The translations under genes and the position numbers were made by a program. Positions 15,493 to 21,938 of a DNA stretch of 39,001 bases are shown piece by piece. Position 1 is the stretch's first letter. Every line of letters begins with the position of its first letter. A model generated the notes under the pieces. It was given only the letters and a program-made list of their open reading frames with translations, made no database searches and was not told where the DNA came from. The DNA is from a virus: positions 1-39,001 of IMG/VR virus record IMGVR_UViG_3300009151_000163; one strand, given 5' to 3'.

Positions 15493-16151
15493 AATTAGAA
15501 ACACGCACGATGCAGATTTTGAAAAACTTTGCATTGATTAATCCATCGATGCTGTTTCGTGAGGGTAATGTGCAGTCTTCAATAGCTGCACAGAAAACCA
15601 TTCTTGCGAGAACTACATTGAAGGAATCTTTTCCTCAAGAGTTTGCTATCTTTGACCTATCTCGTTTCATTGGAATGCTTTCTCTGTTTACAGAACCTGA
15701 GCTTGAATTCAGCGACACAAGAGTAATGGTAAGTCAGGGTAGGCAAAAAGTGGAATATACTTTTGCTGATCCTGAGCTTGTTGTTGCGGCGCCAGCAAAG
15801 ACACCTAATGTTGTAGATCCTGAAGTTGAATTTACATTAACAGCAGAGTGCCTGCAATCGACTATGAGTGCCTATGGTGCTTTGCAGTCTACACACATTA
15901 TTGTGCAAGGTAATGGTGAAACAATTACTGTGGGAGTAGGCAAACCAACAGATCCAACAAGCGATACATTTAAGATCGAAGTTGGTCAAACACAACATAT
16001 GTTTAAATTTGCTTTTAAGGCTGAGCACGTTAAGATCTTGCAAGGTGAATACCAAGTACAAATTTCATCAAAATGGATTTCACATTTTAAAGGAGTTGAT
16101 GTAGAATATTGGATTATGGCTGATACCAACCATTCTAACTTTGGTGCTTAA
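15489..16151 (+). CDS. 45: gp45 sliding clamp
   Basis: 220 aa (T4 gp45 is 228). A trimeric ring that holds DNA polymerase on the template and activates late transcription with gp55. The N-terminus MKLETRTMQILKNFALINPS and the acidic interdomain part FAIFDLSRFIGMLSLFTEPE are characteristic. The C-terminus ISSKWISHFKGVDVEYWIMA matches the second domain. It is directly followed by gene 44, as expected for the 45-44-62 block. Confidence 0.95.
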   Translation: MKLETRTMQILKNFALINPSMLFREGNVQSSIAAQKTILARTTLKESFPQEFAIFDLSRFIGMLSLFTEPELEFSDTRVMVSQGRQKVEYTFADPELVVAAPAKTPNVVDPEVEFTLTAECLQSTMSAYGALQSTHIIVQGNGETITVGVGKPTDPTSDTFKIEVGQTQHMFKFAFKAEHVKILQGEYQVQISSKWISHFKGVDVEYWIMADTNHSNFGA

Positions 16152-16156
16152 TATAA

Positions 16157-17062
16157 ATGAGAGAAGACTTCCTCTGGGTGGAGAAATACCGCCCACACAC
16201 TATAGCTGACACTGTACTCCCACCCAACCTTCAAGCAACGTTCCAACAATTTGTCAATGACCAGAGTATTCCTAATTTGTTGCTTACTGGCCGCGCTGGT
16301 GTTGGTAAAACCACTGTGGCTCGTGCTATGCTCGATCAGTTGGGTGCTGATTACATTGTTATTAACGGCAGTATGCATGGTAATATCGATACTTTACGTA
16401 CTGATATCCTTAACTTTGCTTCCACTGTTAGTTTTACTGGTGGTCGTAAGTATGTTATTTTAGATGAGGCTGATTACCTAAATCCCAATAGCACTCAGCC
16501 AGCTCTTCGTAACTTTATGGAAGAGTATAGTAGGAACTGTGGTTTCATTCTTACATGCAACTTTAAAAATAAGCTGATAGATCCTTTGATCTCTCGTTGT
16601 AGTGTTATTGAATTTTCTATTCCAAAAGAAGATAAGCCAAAGCTAGCAATGCGCTTTTACAAGCGTGTGATTGAGATCTTAAAGAAGGAAAACGTTGAAG
16701 CCGAACCCAAGGCTGTTGCTGGTGTTATTGAGAAGCACTTTCCTGATTGGAGACGTGTACTTAATGAGCTGCAACGATATTCAGCGACAGGAAAGATTGA
16801 TGTAGGCATTCTTACCAATCTGCAAGAAGATTCGTTTAAGCAATTGGTCGGCTTCTTAAAGAACAAAGAGTTTTCTAATGTCCGTAAATGGGTTGGTGAA
16901 AACTCCGATGTTGATACCACTACATTCTTTCGTAAGTTCTATGATCAAGCAAGCGACTTAATGGATTCACCTTCCATTGCTCAGCTTGTTCTAATCCTTG
17001 CAAAGTATCAATATCAATCAGCATTTGTTGCTGACCATGAGATCAACATACTGCATGTATGA
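16157..17062 (+). CDS. 44: gp44 clamp loader ATPase
   Basis: 301 aa (T4 gp44 is 319). The AAA+ large subunit opens and loads the gp45 clamp. WVEKYRP at the N-terminus, Walker A GRAGVGKTT (45-53), Walker B ILDEADYL (101-108) and the arginine-finger SRC (146-148) are all present. The start follows gene 45 by five bases. Confidence 0.96.
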   Translation: MREDFLWVEKYRPHTIADTVLPPNLQATFQQFVNDQSIPNLLLTGRAGVGKTTVARAMLDQLGADYIVINGSMHGNIDTLRTDILNFASTVSFTGGRKYVILDEADYLNPNSTQPALRNFMEEYSRNCGFILTCNFKNKLIDPLISRCSVIEFSIPKEDKPKLAMRFYKRVIEILKKENVEAEPKAVAGVIEKHFPDWRRVLNELQRYSATGKIDVGILTNLQEDSFKQLVGFLKNKEFSNVRKWVGENSDVDTTTFFRKFYDQASDLMDSPSIAQLVLILAKYQYQSAFVADHEINILHV

Positions 17063-17090
17063 CGGAGGTAATGGTGGAGTGTACGTTCAA

Positions 17091-17288
17091 ATGAAGAAGC
17101 TTACCAGAGAAGAAGTAAAACAGCGAATGATGGAGCTTATGGAACCGATTGATAAGCAGATCTTAATGTGTGATAACGATGAAGATTTGCTTATGATAGC
17201 ATGTGTCATGTTACAACGGACACAAACCATATACACAGCAATTCTTGGTGAAAATGGTGCTCGTTTAATGTTTGAGGATCTGTTTTGA
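17091..17288 (+). CDS. Small conserved protein between genes 44 and 62
   Basis: 65 aa from the ATG at 17091, with GGTGGAG 11 bases upstream. In-frame alternatives are the GTG at 17079 behind GGAGG and the ATG at 17055. The body KQILMCDNDEDLLMIACVML and RLMFEDLF is mostly helical. A similar short gene in this slot occurs in marine T4-like phages. The position inside the clamp loader operon, overlapping the gene 62 start as TTGA, suggests a replication-linked role, but no function is known. Confidence 0.7.
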   Translation: MKKLTREEVKQRMMELMEPIDKQILMCDNDEDLLMIACVMLQRTQTIYTAILGENGARLMFEDLF

Positions 17289-17716
17289 GTCCATTTGATT
17301 TTGTTAACAGCATAACAACCAACAAAAAACCCTTAATGTCAGGTACGGAGAATGATGAGCTTGCTGAGAGCTCATATGTACCGTTTGTTGTTAATAAGGC
17401 TCTTTCTTACTTTCCTGATACAATCCTTCATGCCAATGAAATGAACCGGTATGCCGGCGCTGATAACAAGCTACAATTCTCTTATCTTCTAAATAGTACT
17501 CGACCCGCAAAAAGGTTTGCAAAATGGGTGAAGCGTGAGAATCTAGAAGATGTAGAATTGGTGAAACAATTTTATAATTATAATACAGAGAAAGCAGTAC
17601 AAGTACTTTCTATTCTCACGTCAGACAATTTGCACTACATAAAACAAAAATTAGAACGTGGTGGAAACAATGACAACTCTAGAATCCCTGGTAGAGGTGA
17701 AGCTAAAGACAGATGA
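17285..17716 (+). CDS. 62: gp62 clamp loader small subunit
   Basis: 143 aa (T4 gp62 is 187). It is the stator of the gp44/62 clamp loader. The N-terminus SPFDFVNSITTNKKPLM and the YVPFVVNKALSYFPDTIL segment match the family. The start is a TTG that overlaps the preceding TGA as TTGA, which suggests translational coupling and lower synthesis than gp44, as the 4:1 subunit ratio requires. The C-terminal end overlaps the regA start. Confidence 0.9.
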   Translation: MSPFDFVNSITTNKKPLMSGTENDELAESSYVPFVVNKALSYFPDTILHANEMNRYAGADNKLQFSYLLNSTRPAKRFAKWVKRENLEDVELVKQFYNYNTEKAVQVLSILTSDNLHYIKQKLERGGNNDNSRIPGRGEAKDR

Positions 17717-18065
17717 AGATTTTTTGAAAGTTCGTGAAACACTTTCAAGGATAGGTGTTGCTTCAAAAAAAGAAAGGATACTATATCAATCCTGCCATAT
17801 CCTTCATAAACAAGGATTGTACTATATTGTACATTTTAAAGAATTGTTTGGTTTAGATGGAAAGCCATCTAACTTTTCTGAAGAAGATGTTGCCCGCCGT
17901 AACACAATTGCTAACCTAATTGCCGAATGGGGTTTAGTAATACTTGTTGATACAAATAAGACCAAAGAGCCCATTGCGGCAATGTCTCAGATTAAAATCA
18001 TACCATTTAAAGAAAAGAATGAATGGGAATTGATTACCAAATATAGCATTGGTAGGAAGTCATAA
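17670..18065 (+). CDS. regA: RegA translational repressor
   Basis: 131 aa from the ATG at 17670 (GGTGG ribosome binding site; a GTG at 17658 is less likely). RegA binds the start region of early mRNAs and blocks translation. DFLKVRETLSRIGVASKKER, LYQSCHILHKQGLYYIVHFK and WELITKYSIG match T4 RegA (122 aa) almost throughout. The start overlaps gene 62 by 47 bases. In T4 it also regulates genes of this cluster, so autoregulation and control of 44, 45 and 62 are likely. Confidence 0.95.
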   Translation: MTTLESLVEVKLKTDEDFLKVRETLSRIGVASKKERILYQSCHILHKQGLYYIVHFKELFGLDGKPSNFSEEDVARRNTIANLIAEWGLVILVDTNKTKEPIAAMSQIKIIPFKEKNEWELITKYSIGRKS

Positions 18066-18185
18066 ATGCACTTCAACATCATTGTAACTTTTAATGATGT
18101 TCTGTTTTTATTGGCCTGTATCCCTCTTGTAGCAATATTCTGGGTAATGTTTAAAGATTGGGTAAAAGATAGACATAGACATTAA
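18066..18185 (+). CDS. Small single-pass membrane protein, 39 aa
   Basis: The ATG directly follows the regA stop. The 39-residue product is MHFNIIVTFNDVLFLLACIP, then LVAIFWVMFKDWVKDRHRH. It has one hydrophobic segment (about 11-29) and a positively charged C-terminus, which predicts an inner-membrane protein with cytoplasmic tail. It overlaps the end of the minus-strand gene by four bases, a convergent arrangement without a terminator. Function is unknown; small membrane proteins next to regA may affect superinfection or lysis, but this is only a guess. Confidence 0.6.
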   Translation: MHFNIIVTFNDVLFLLACIPLVAIFWVMFKDWVKDRHRH

Positions 18186-18796
18186 CCGCCCGATGTCACA
18201 GCCTTTGCTAATTCTTCTTTCTGCTTTTGTTCTCTTTCATTTTGTTGCTGTCTAAGTACTTTCTGCCTTGCTAATACCTTTGCTTCATATGCTTTTTGCT
18301 CTTCAGCCATACTATAAAACTGTACGCCTATCATAATAAATGCAGATATAACAATTCCAAATGCTAGTGTATACAATGTCATCATGAAATACTTAGCCAT
18401 TTTTTCTTTATGTGCTTGTTTGGCTTTTGCTATTGCTTCCTCGCCTTCGCGCTTTTCTTTCATTAGCCTTGTACGTTCAGCAATCATATCTTGCCATATT
18501 TGAGGCTTACCCAATTGCCAGTATATCATGTCCTTCAAAGCTCTTTCATCTTCACGCAGTTGATTACTGTGCATAGCAAACTCAAGCGCTTGGCGACTAA
18601 GCTGAGCGTCAGTTTTTCCAATAGATTCGTGTTTGGCCTTAATACTAGCCATATGAACTTGATCAGCAGACTCAAAAAAATGTCCCACTTGCCCAATAAT
18701 GCTGTTAACATCTTTACCCATAGCAATTGCTTGCTTAATGCCACTAATTGCTGACTGTGCTGCTGAAAAAGCAAGACTTATAGTAATTGGATCCAT
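18182..18796 (-). CDS. Late minus-strand membrane and coiled-coil protein
   Basis: 204 aa, of unknown function. An N-terminal Ala/Ser/Ile-rich helix (about 1-45) is followed by a charged helical region, one clear membrane segment MMTLYTLAFGIVISAFIMIG near 137-156, and a highly charged Gln/Lys/Glu coiled coil to the end. It starts with an ATG that overlaps the upstream gene's stop as TAATG, so the two are coupled. It is one of only two minus-strand genes and is driven by a TATAAATA late promoter. Timing and membrane location would suit a lysis or virion-exit function, yet no holin or spanin family is recognised. Confidence 0.75.
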   Translation of the reverse strand: MDPITISLAFSAAQSAISGIKQAIAMGKDVNSIIGQVGHFFESADQVHMASIKAKHESIGKTDAQLSRQALEFAMHSNQLREDERALKDMIYWQLGKPQIWQDMIAERTRLMKEKREGEEAIAKAKQAHKEKMAKYFMMTLYTLAFGIVISAFIMIGVQFYSMAEEQKAYEAKVLARQKVLRQQQNEREQKQKEELAKAVTSGG

Positions 18797-19020
18797 TATT
18801 TTTTCTCAGGCCAGTAAAGAACAAATGTCCAACGACATACTTTACCATTCTCAACAAACTCGTTTGCACCGTACGTTTTTCTACCGTCCTCACAAACCTT
18901 TTCAAGTTTCTGCCAGTGCTTATAATTCTGCGGCGGTGATATTAGTTGATCGCTTGTTGCTGGTATACTAACCAGTACAACAATACAAAGTAGTATAACT
19001 ATTAGTTTTATTAATCTCAT
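18796..19020 (-). CDS. Small exported protein with two cysteines
   Basis: 74 aa. The N-terminus MRLIKLIVILLCIVVLVSIP is a typical signal peptide or anchor. The mature part has EKVCEDGRKTYGANEFVENG and KVCRWTFVLYWPEKK, with two Cys able to form a disulphide in the periplasm. There is no lipobox Cys at the cleavage point, so it is not an outer-membrane lipoprotein. It is the first gene of the minus-strand late unit, starting 50 bases from the promoter. Function is unknown; a periplasmic lysis helper is possible. Confidence 0.72.
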   Translation of the reverse strand: MRLIKLIVILLCIVVLVSIPATSDQLISPPQNYKHWQKLEKVCEDGRKTYGANEFVENGKVCRWTFVLYWPEKK

Positions 19021-19069
19021 CTTTGTGACAAATTATTGATTTACATCACAAAAACATGCTATTAAGGGC

Positions 19070-19077
19070 TATTTATA
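19070..19077 (-). promoter_or_regulatory. T4-type late promoter on the minus strand
   Basis: The plus strand reads TATTTATA, so the minus strand reads the exact late octamer TATAAATA. It faces the two minus-strand genes and lies 50 bases before the first start. No other promoter for those genes is visible. Confidence 0.8.
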
Positions 19078-19081
19078 ACCG

Positions 19082-19110
19082 TTGACTTTTTTTTGAACTT
19101 TTTGTATAAT
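19082..19110 (+). promoter_or_regulatory. Host sigma-70 type promoter, divergent from the late promoter
   Basis: TTGACT (19082-19087), a 17-base spacer, then a perfect TATAAT (19105-19110). It should be read early by unmodified host polymerase. It begins five bases from the minus-strand late promoter, so the two are back to back. The next ATG is at 19117, where transcription should start. Confidence 0.85.
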
Positions 19111-19116
19111 AGCCAA

Positions 19117-19422
19117 ATGATTACACACCTCGAAATAAAAGACGGCTATGCTTTTTTTGATCAAGAACAAAAAATTGCAGAAGGCGTATTTGACGATAAC
19201 CAATTTCATTTGTTATATGGAGAACAATTGCTTGCGTTTAACAATGCTATGCAAGCAATGGTACATCTCCGTTCTATTTACGAACCAAAAGATGTGTCTC
19301 CTAAAATACTTGAACTGTTTACCAAACCAGCTCGTTTGATAGACAATATGTCACGTTGGAAAAATAACCCAGCTCTTATTGATATGCCTAAGGAAGTATT
19401 CTATGCCAATTTACCTCGTTGA
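19117..19422 (+). CDS. Early protein of unknown function
   Basis: 101 aa from the ATG at 19117. The frame is also open from a TTG at 19093, but that codon lies inside the promoter and cannot be the start. The product MITHLEIKDGYAFFDQEQKI and the PKDVSPKILELFTKPARLID helix match no known family. It sits seven bases after a perfect -10 box, so its mRNA may have no leader. It is the first gene of an early unit that continues into dCMP deaminase. The following gene starts inside its last codons. Confidence 0.65.
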   Translation: MITHLEIKDGYAFFDQEQKIAEGVFDDNQFHLLYGEQLLAFNNAMQAMVHLRSIYEPKDVSPKILELFTKPARLIDNMSRWKNNPALIDMPKEVFYANLPR

Positions 19423-19684
19423 TACCATTAGCACATTCCGCCTTCGTTATGCTGTTGAGGCTAAAAGCCTTGAGCACGCATATGATGAGATTGTAATGAA
19501 TGAAGCAAACCACCAATTAGACGACCTTACTCAAAAACACTTGGGTGAACAAATTATTGAAGGCCGTGAAGTTACGCTAGGTGAATTTAACAAATACATT
19601 GCAGAACTGAGAGACAACAAAGACGAGATGTCCTCTCACTGGATGGGTGAGAAAATGATTCACAAAGTTAATTACGATGAATAA
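19403..19684 (+). CDS. Small acidic protein of unknown function
   Basis: 93 aa from the ATG at 19403, with AAGGAA eight bases upstream; the longer frame starting at 19379 is unlikely. MPIYLVDTISTFRLRYAVEA has a strand-like start, followed by charged helices. No family is recognised. It is overlapped at both ends, so it is part of the early unit with dCMP deaminase. Confidence 0.6.
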   Translation: MPIYLVDTISTFRLRYAVEAKSLEHAYDEIVMNEANHQLDDLTQKHLGEQIIEGREVTLGEFNKYIAELRDNKDEMSSHWMGEKMIHKVNYDE

Positions 19685-20096
19685 TTGGGACTATCGTTTT
19701 TTTGATCTAGCAGCCCATGTCGCTACGTGGTCAAAAGACCCATCAACACAAGTAGGCGCTGCTATTGTTAATGACGATAGACAAGTACTAGGACTTGGAT
19801 ATAACGGTTTTCCTCGTGGTGTTGAGGATCATGTACATCGATATAACGATAGACCAACAAAGCTATTGTTTGTTGCTCATGCAGAGCGTAATGCTTTAGA
19901 TAATGCAGCAGATGTGAAAGGTGCTACTCTTTACAGTACTTTATTTCCTTGTACGGATTGCGCAAAAGGAATTATACAGCGCGGCATCAAACGTGTAGTA
20001 ACAACAAGGCCCTCTCCTACTCAGTATCAAAGATTTAACTGCGATATTTCAGCAATGATGTTTAAGGAAGCTGGTGTTGAGCTAAATTTGATATAA
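19677..20096 (+). CDS. cd: dCMP deaminase
   Basis: 139 aa (T4 Cd is 193). It turns dCMP to dUMP for dTMP synthesis. The zinc site is complete: HAE at 68-70 and PCTDC with Cys92 and Cys95. The part KDPSTQVGAAIVND is typical of the family. It lacks the longer T4 insertions. It works with the dCTP deaminase/dUTPase at 13991 and the dNMP kinase. The late promoter of the Fe-S genes overlaps its last codons. Confidence 0.93.
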   Translation: MNNWDYRFFDLAAHVATWSKDPSTQVGAAIVNDDRQVLGLGYNGFPRGVEDHVHRYNDRPTKLLFVAHAERNALDNAADVKGATLYSTLFPCTDCAKGIIQRGIKRVVTTRPSPTQYQRFNCDISAMMFKEAGVELNLI

Positions 20097-20099
20097 ATA
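20092..20099 (+). promoter_or_regulatory. T4-type late promoter upstream of iscU
   Basis: Exact TATAAATA, overlapping the dCMP deaminase stop. It ends five bases before the iscU ATG, so a normal late start point would fall on or beside the start codon, giving a leaderless iscU message. The octamer could also arise by chance across the stop codon; start mapping would decide. Confidence 0.6.
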
Positions 20100-20104
20100 C
20101 TTTC

Positions 20105-20491
20105 ATGTCATATTCAACAACTGTTCTCGATCACTACGAAAATCCACGCAATGTTGGAAGTTTTGACAAAGACGAGCTAGGTGTAGGGACAGGAATGGTT
20201 GGTGCACCAGCTTGTGGTGACGTAATGAAATTGCAAATAAAAGTGGATGATAATGGTTTTATTAGAGATGCTCGTTTCAAGACATATGGATGTGGTTCAG
20301 CAATCGCCAGCTCGTCGTTGGTTACAGAGTGGGTTAAGGGTATGCATATTAATGATGCTGCTAACATCAAAAACTCACAAATTGCAAAAGAGCTAGCTCT
20401 CCCTCCAGTTAAGATACATTGTTCAATCCTAGCAGAAGATGCTATAAAGGCAGCAATCCATGATTACAGTAACAGATGCTGCAAAGTCTAA
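20105..20491 (+). CDS. iscU: IscU-like Fe-S cluster scaffold protein
   Basis: 128 aa, the full length of bacterial IscU. It holds a nascent [2Fe-2S] cluster before transfer to target enzymes. The three ligand cysteines are Cys37 (PACGDVMKL, with the release Asp39), Cys63 (YGCGSAIASSS) and Cys106 (IHCSILAEDAI). The LPPVK motif recognised by the host chaperone HscA is intact at 99-103. It is followed by iscA with a 32-base overlap. It is a fitting supplier for the radical-SAM QueE-like protein. Phage Fe-S assembly genes are known from marine viral metagenomes. Confidence 0.95.
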   Translation: MSYSTTVLDHYENPRNVGSFDKDELGVGTGMVGAPACGDVMKLQIKVDDNGFIRDARFKTYGCGSAIASSSLVTEWVKGMHINDAANIKNSQIAKELALPPVKIHCSILAEDAIKAAIHDYSNRCCKV

Positions 20492-20783
20492 AATATTAGA
20501 CATATTAATTGAAGAAGACGATCCCGAGGCTTGTCTTAGAACATTTGTTCAAGGTGGAGGCTGCTCAGGATTTAATTATGGTTTTACGTTAGATCATGTA
20601 AAGAATGAAGATGACTTTGAAATACCGCTTGATAATTTTAAACTACTAATAGATGCTATTAGTATGCAATACCTAACAGGCGCTATTATTGACTACAAAG
20701 GTTCCTTTATGTCAAAGGAATTTATTATAACAAATCCAAATGCTAAGCATACTTGTGGGTGTGGTAGCTCATTTGCTGTATAA
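20460..20783 (+). CDS. iscA: IscA-type A-type Fe-S carrier
   Basis: 107 aa, the full length of IscA. The ligands Cys35 (GGGCSGFNYG) and Cys99/Cys101 (HTCGCGSSF) are intact. It starts inside iscU, 32 bases before its stop and in another frame, so the pair is tightly coupled. No IscS desulfurase is present, so host IscS must provide sulphur. A late promoter and a hairpin follow. Confidence 0.94.
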   Translation: MITVTDAAKSKILDILIEEDDPEACLRTFVQGGGCSGFNYGFTLDHVKNEDDFEIPLDNFKLLIDAISMQYLTGAIIDYKGSFMSKEFIITNPNAKHTCGCGSSFAV

Positions 20784-20786
20784 ATA
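20779..20786 (+). promoter_or_regulatory. T4-type late promoter upstream of the Hsp20 unit
   Basis: Exact TATAAATA across the iscA stop. Transcription would start near 20793 and enter a 90-base leader that holds a terminator-like hairpin before the next gene. The position and orientation suit the 20882-21626 gene pair. Confidence 0.7.
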
Positions 20787-20827
20787 AAAAAGCAGGAATC
20801 GGTGAGGCCTGTATAATCCAGACGCCG

Positions 20828-20855
20828 GCCTATGCCTTCGGGGTAGGCTTTATTT
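20828..20855 (+). terminator. Terminator-like hairpin in the leader of the Hsp20 unit
   Basis: GCCTATGCC and GGGTAGGC form an eight-base-pair stem with one bulge around a TTCG loop, followed by TTTATTT. It can end iscA transcription. It also lies downstream of the late promoter at 20779, so late transcripts for gene 20882 must read through it. AGGCC at 20805-20809 can pair with GGCCT at 20827-20831, which would break the left arm, so attenuation is possible. Confidence 0.7.
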
Positions 20856-20881
20856 AAAACTCGCTTAATAGGAGAAACTAT

Positions 20882-21103
20882 ATGTTTTATTCAAACATGG
20901 CTATTGATTCCATTCAAAACGCCAAAATTAACTTCCTCAAACAAACAGTTAAGGAAGAATCCCTTCTTAAACCTTTAGTTGATTTTGTCGAGGCACAGCG
21001 TGTCTTTACAAAGCAAATTGGTAAGTCTGCCAATGACGTCATGTCTATTGCTACAGAAACTTTTGCAAATGCAATTACAGGTATTACAAAAAAGGGAGAT
21101 TAA
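20882..21103 (+). CDS. Small helical protein upstream of hsp20, weakly phasin-like
   Basis: 73 aa, with a strong AGGAG ribosome binding site. The product MFYSNMAIDSIQNAKINFLK and FVEAQRVFTKQIGKSANDVM is wholly helical and amphipathic. The FVEAQRxFxKQ pattern recalls phasin-type proteins, which coat polyester granules, but the similarity is short and may be coincidence. Two bases separate it from hsp20, so the pair is probably made together late in infection. Confidence 0.6.
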   Translation: MFYSNMAIDSIQNAKINFLKQTVKEESLLKPLVDFVEAQRVFTKQIGKSANDVMSIATETFANAITGITKKGD

Positions 21104-21104
21104 T

Positions 21105-21626
21105 ATGACATTCACACTAGGAAACATTGGCTTTGGTCCTGGATTCAAAGACTTTGAAAAAATCTTTGTTGGTTTTGATGAGCAACATGCTAGAATGGCA
21201 AAAATTCATGAAGATCTAACAAAAAACATTCCCAATTATCCACCATACAACATTAAAAAAACAGGTGATACCACATATGTGATTGAGCTTGCTGTTGCTG
21301 GTTTTGCCAAACAAGACATTGAGATTGAATTGGCAGATGGTAAGATGTTAATTAAAGGTAACACGCAAACCGATGAATCGAATGAAAATTTCCTTTTCAA
21401 AGGGATTGCTGCACGTAATTTCACTCGTACATTTGCACTTGATGATCAAATTGAGATTCAAGATGCTGAGTTAATGAACGGTATGCTTAAAGTGTTTTTG
21501 GAACGTATCATTCCTGAACATAAAAAGCCAAAGAAGATTGAAGTAAAAGAGGCCGGAGCTAAAAAGCAAAAAGCCGCAAGACCAATGGGTGAGCTGTTAG
21601 TCGAAGAAGACGCGCGCAACCTGTAA
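21105..21626 (+). CDS. hsp20: Hsp20/alpha-crystallin family small heat shock protein
   Basis: 173 aa from the ATG at 21105. It is an ATP-independent chaperone for unfolding proteins. The alpha-crystallin domain runs about 45-140: YNIKKTGDTTYVIELAVAGF, DIEIELADGKMLIKG, then AARNFTRTFALDDQIEIQDA and NGMLKVFLERIIPEHKKPKK, which includes the G-x-L motif. Such chaperones are core genes of marine T4-like phages and may act in tail or head assembly. The basic tail KKQKAARPMGELLVEED is less conserved. A terminator follows. Confidence 0.94.
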   Translation: MTFTLGNIGFGPGFKDFEKIFVGFDEQHARMAKIHEDLTKNIPNYPPYNIKKTGDTTYVIELAVAGFAKQDIEIELADGKMLIKGNTQTDESNENFLFKGIAARNFTRTFALDDQIEIQDAELMNGMLKVFLERIIPEHKKPKKIEVKEAGAKKQKAARPMGELLVEEDARNL

Positions 21627-21633
21627 ACCAGGC

Positions 21634-21666
21634 AGCCAGCATCCAAAAAGTGCTGGCTTTTATTTT
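21634..21666 (+). terminator. Intrinsic terminator after hsp20
   Basis: AGCCAGCA pairs perfectly with TGCTGGCT over a nine-base loop, followed by TTTATTTT. It ends the hsp20 transcript. Confidence 0.88.
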
Positions 21667-21679
21667 CTTTAAAACACAT

Positions 21680-21880
21680 ATGGGTAAAAACATGCATAAC
21701 GTAGAACCATTGGTAAAATTTAGTGACTTTATACCAAGCTTCAATACATTTAGCACTTGGCTTGATGATATGTTTACAGCAAGCTATAGAAAAGAGATTG
21801 ATGATTATCTTGCAACGTCTGTTGATATATACGACCTTGAACGCAAGATGCAAAATCTTTATCGCCGCGGGATAGTGTAA
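21680..21880 (+). CDS. Small protein of unknown function before gene 43
   Basis: 66 aa from the ATG at 21680; an ATG at 21692 is an alternative. A GTG at 21650 lies inside the terminator and is rejected. The product MGKNMHNVEPLVKFSDFIPS, then TWLDDMFTASYRKEIDDYLA, ends in a charged helix, ERKMQNLYRRG. No family is recognised, and no promoter is evident between the terminator and the gene. Confidence 0.5.
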   Translation: MGKNMHNVEPLVKFSDFIPSFNTFSTWLDDMFTASYRKEIDDYLATSVDIYDLERKMQNLYRRGIV

Positions 21881-21883
21881 CAG

Positions 21884-21912
21884 TTGTTTTTGTTGGGTGC
21901 TTGATATATAAT
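21884..21912 (+). promoter_or_regulatory. Host sigma-70 type promoter for gene 43
   Basis: TTGTTT (21884-21889), a 17-base spacer and a perfect TATAAT (21907-21912). It lies 26 bases before the polymerase start and would permit early expression of the replication genes downstream. Confidence 0.6.
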
Positions 21913-21938
21913 GTCTGATTGATGAGGCATTGCACAAC

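Noticed and set aside
14923-15534. Long minus-strand open frame (203 codons) opposite the glycosyltransferase
   Set aside because: It lies wholly opposite a gene with clear motifs, is full of Cys, His and Thr as antisense frames are, and has no promoter or ribosome binding site.
16153-16160. TATAAATG as a late promoter for gene 44
   Set aside because: One base off the octamer and overlapping the ATG itself; gene 44 belongs to the 45-44-62 transcription unit and needs no promoter here.
19093-19116. TTG start for the early gene at 19117
   Set aside because: The codon lies between the -35 and -10 boxes, so it would not be in the mRNA.
20786-20860. tRNA or riboswitch in the leader of gene 20882
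   Set aside because: No cloverleaf, anticodon arm or T-loop can be drawn, and no known riboswitch core is seen; only a terminator-like hairpin and a short alternative pairing are supported.
21650-21679. GTG start for the small gene before gene 43
   Set aside because: It lies in the loop of the hsp20 terminator; the ATG at 21680 or 21692 is more likely.
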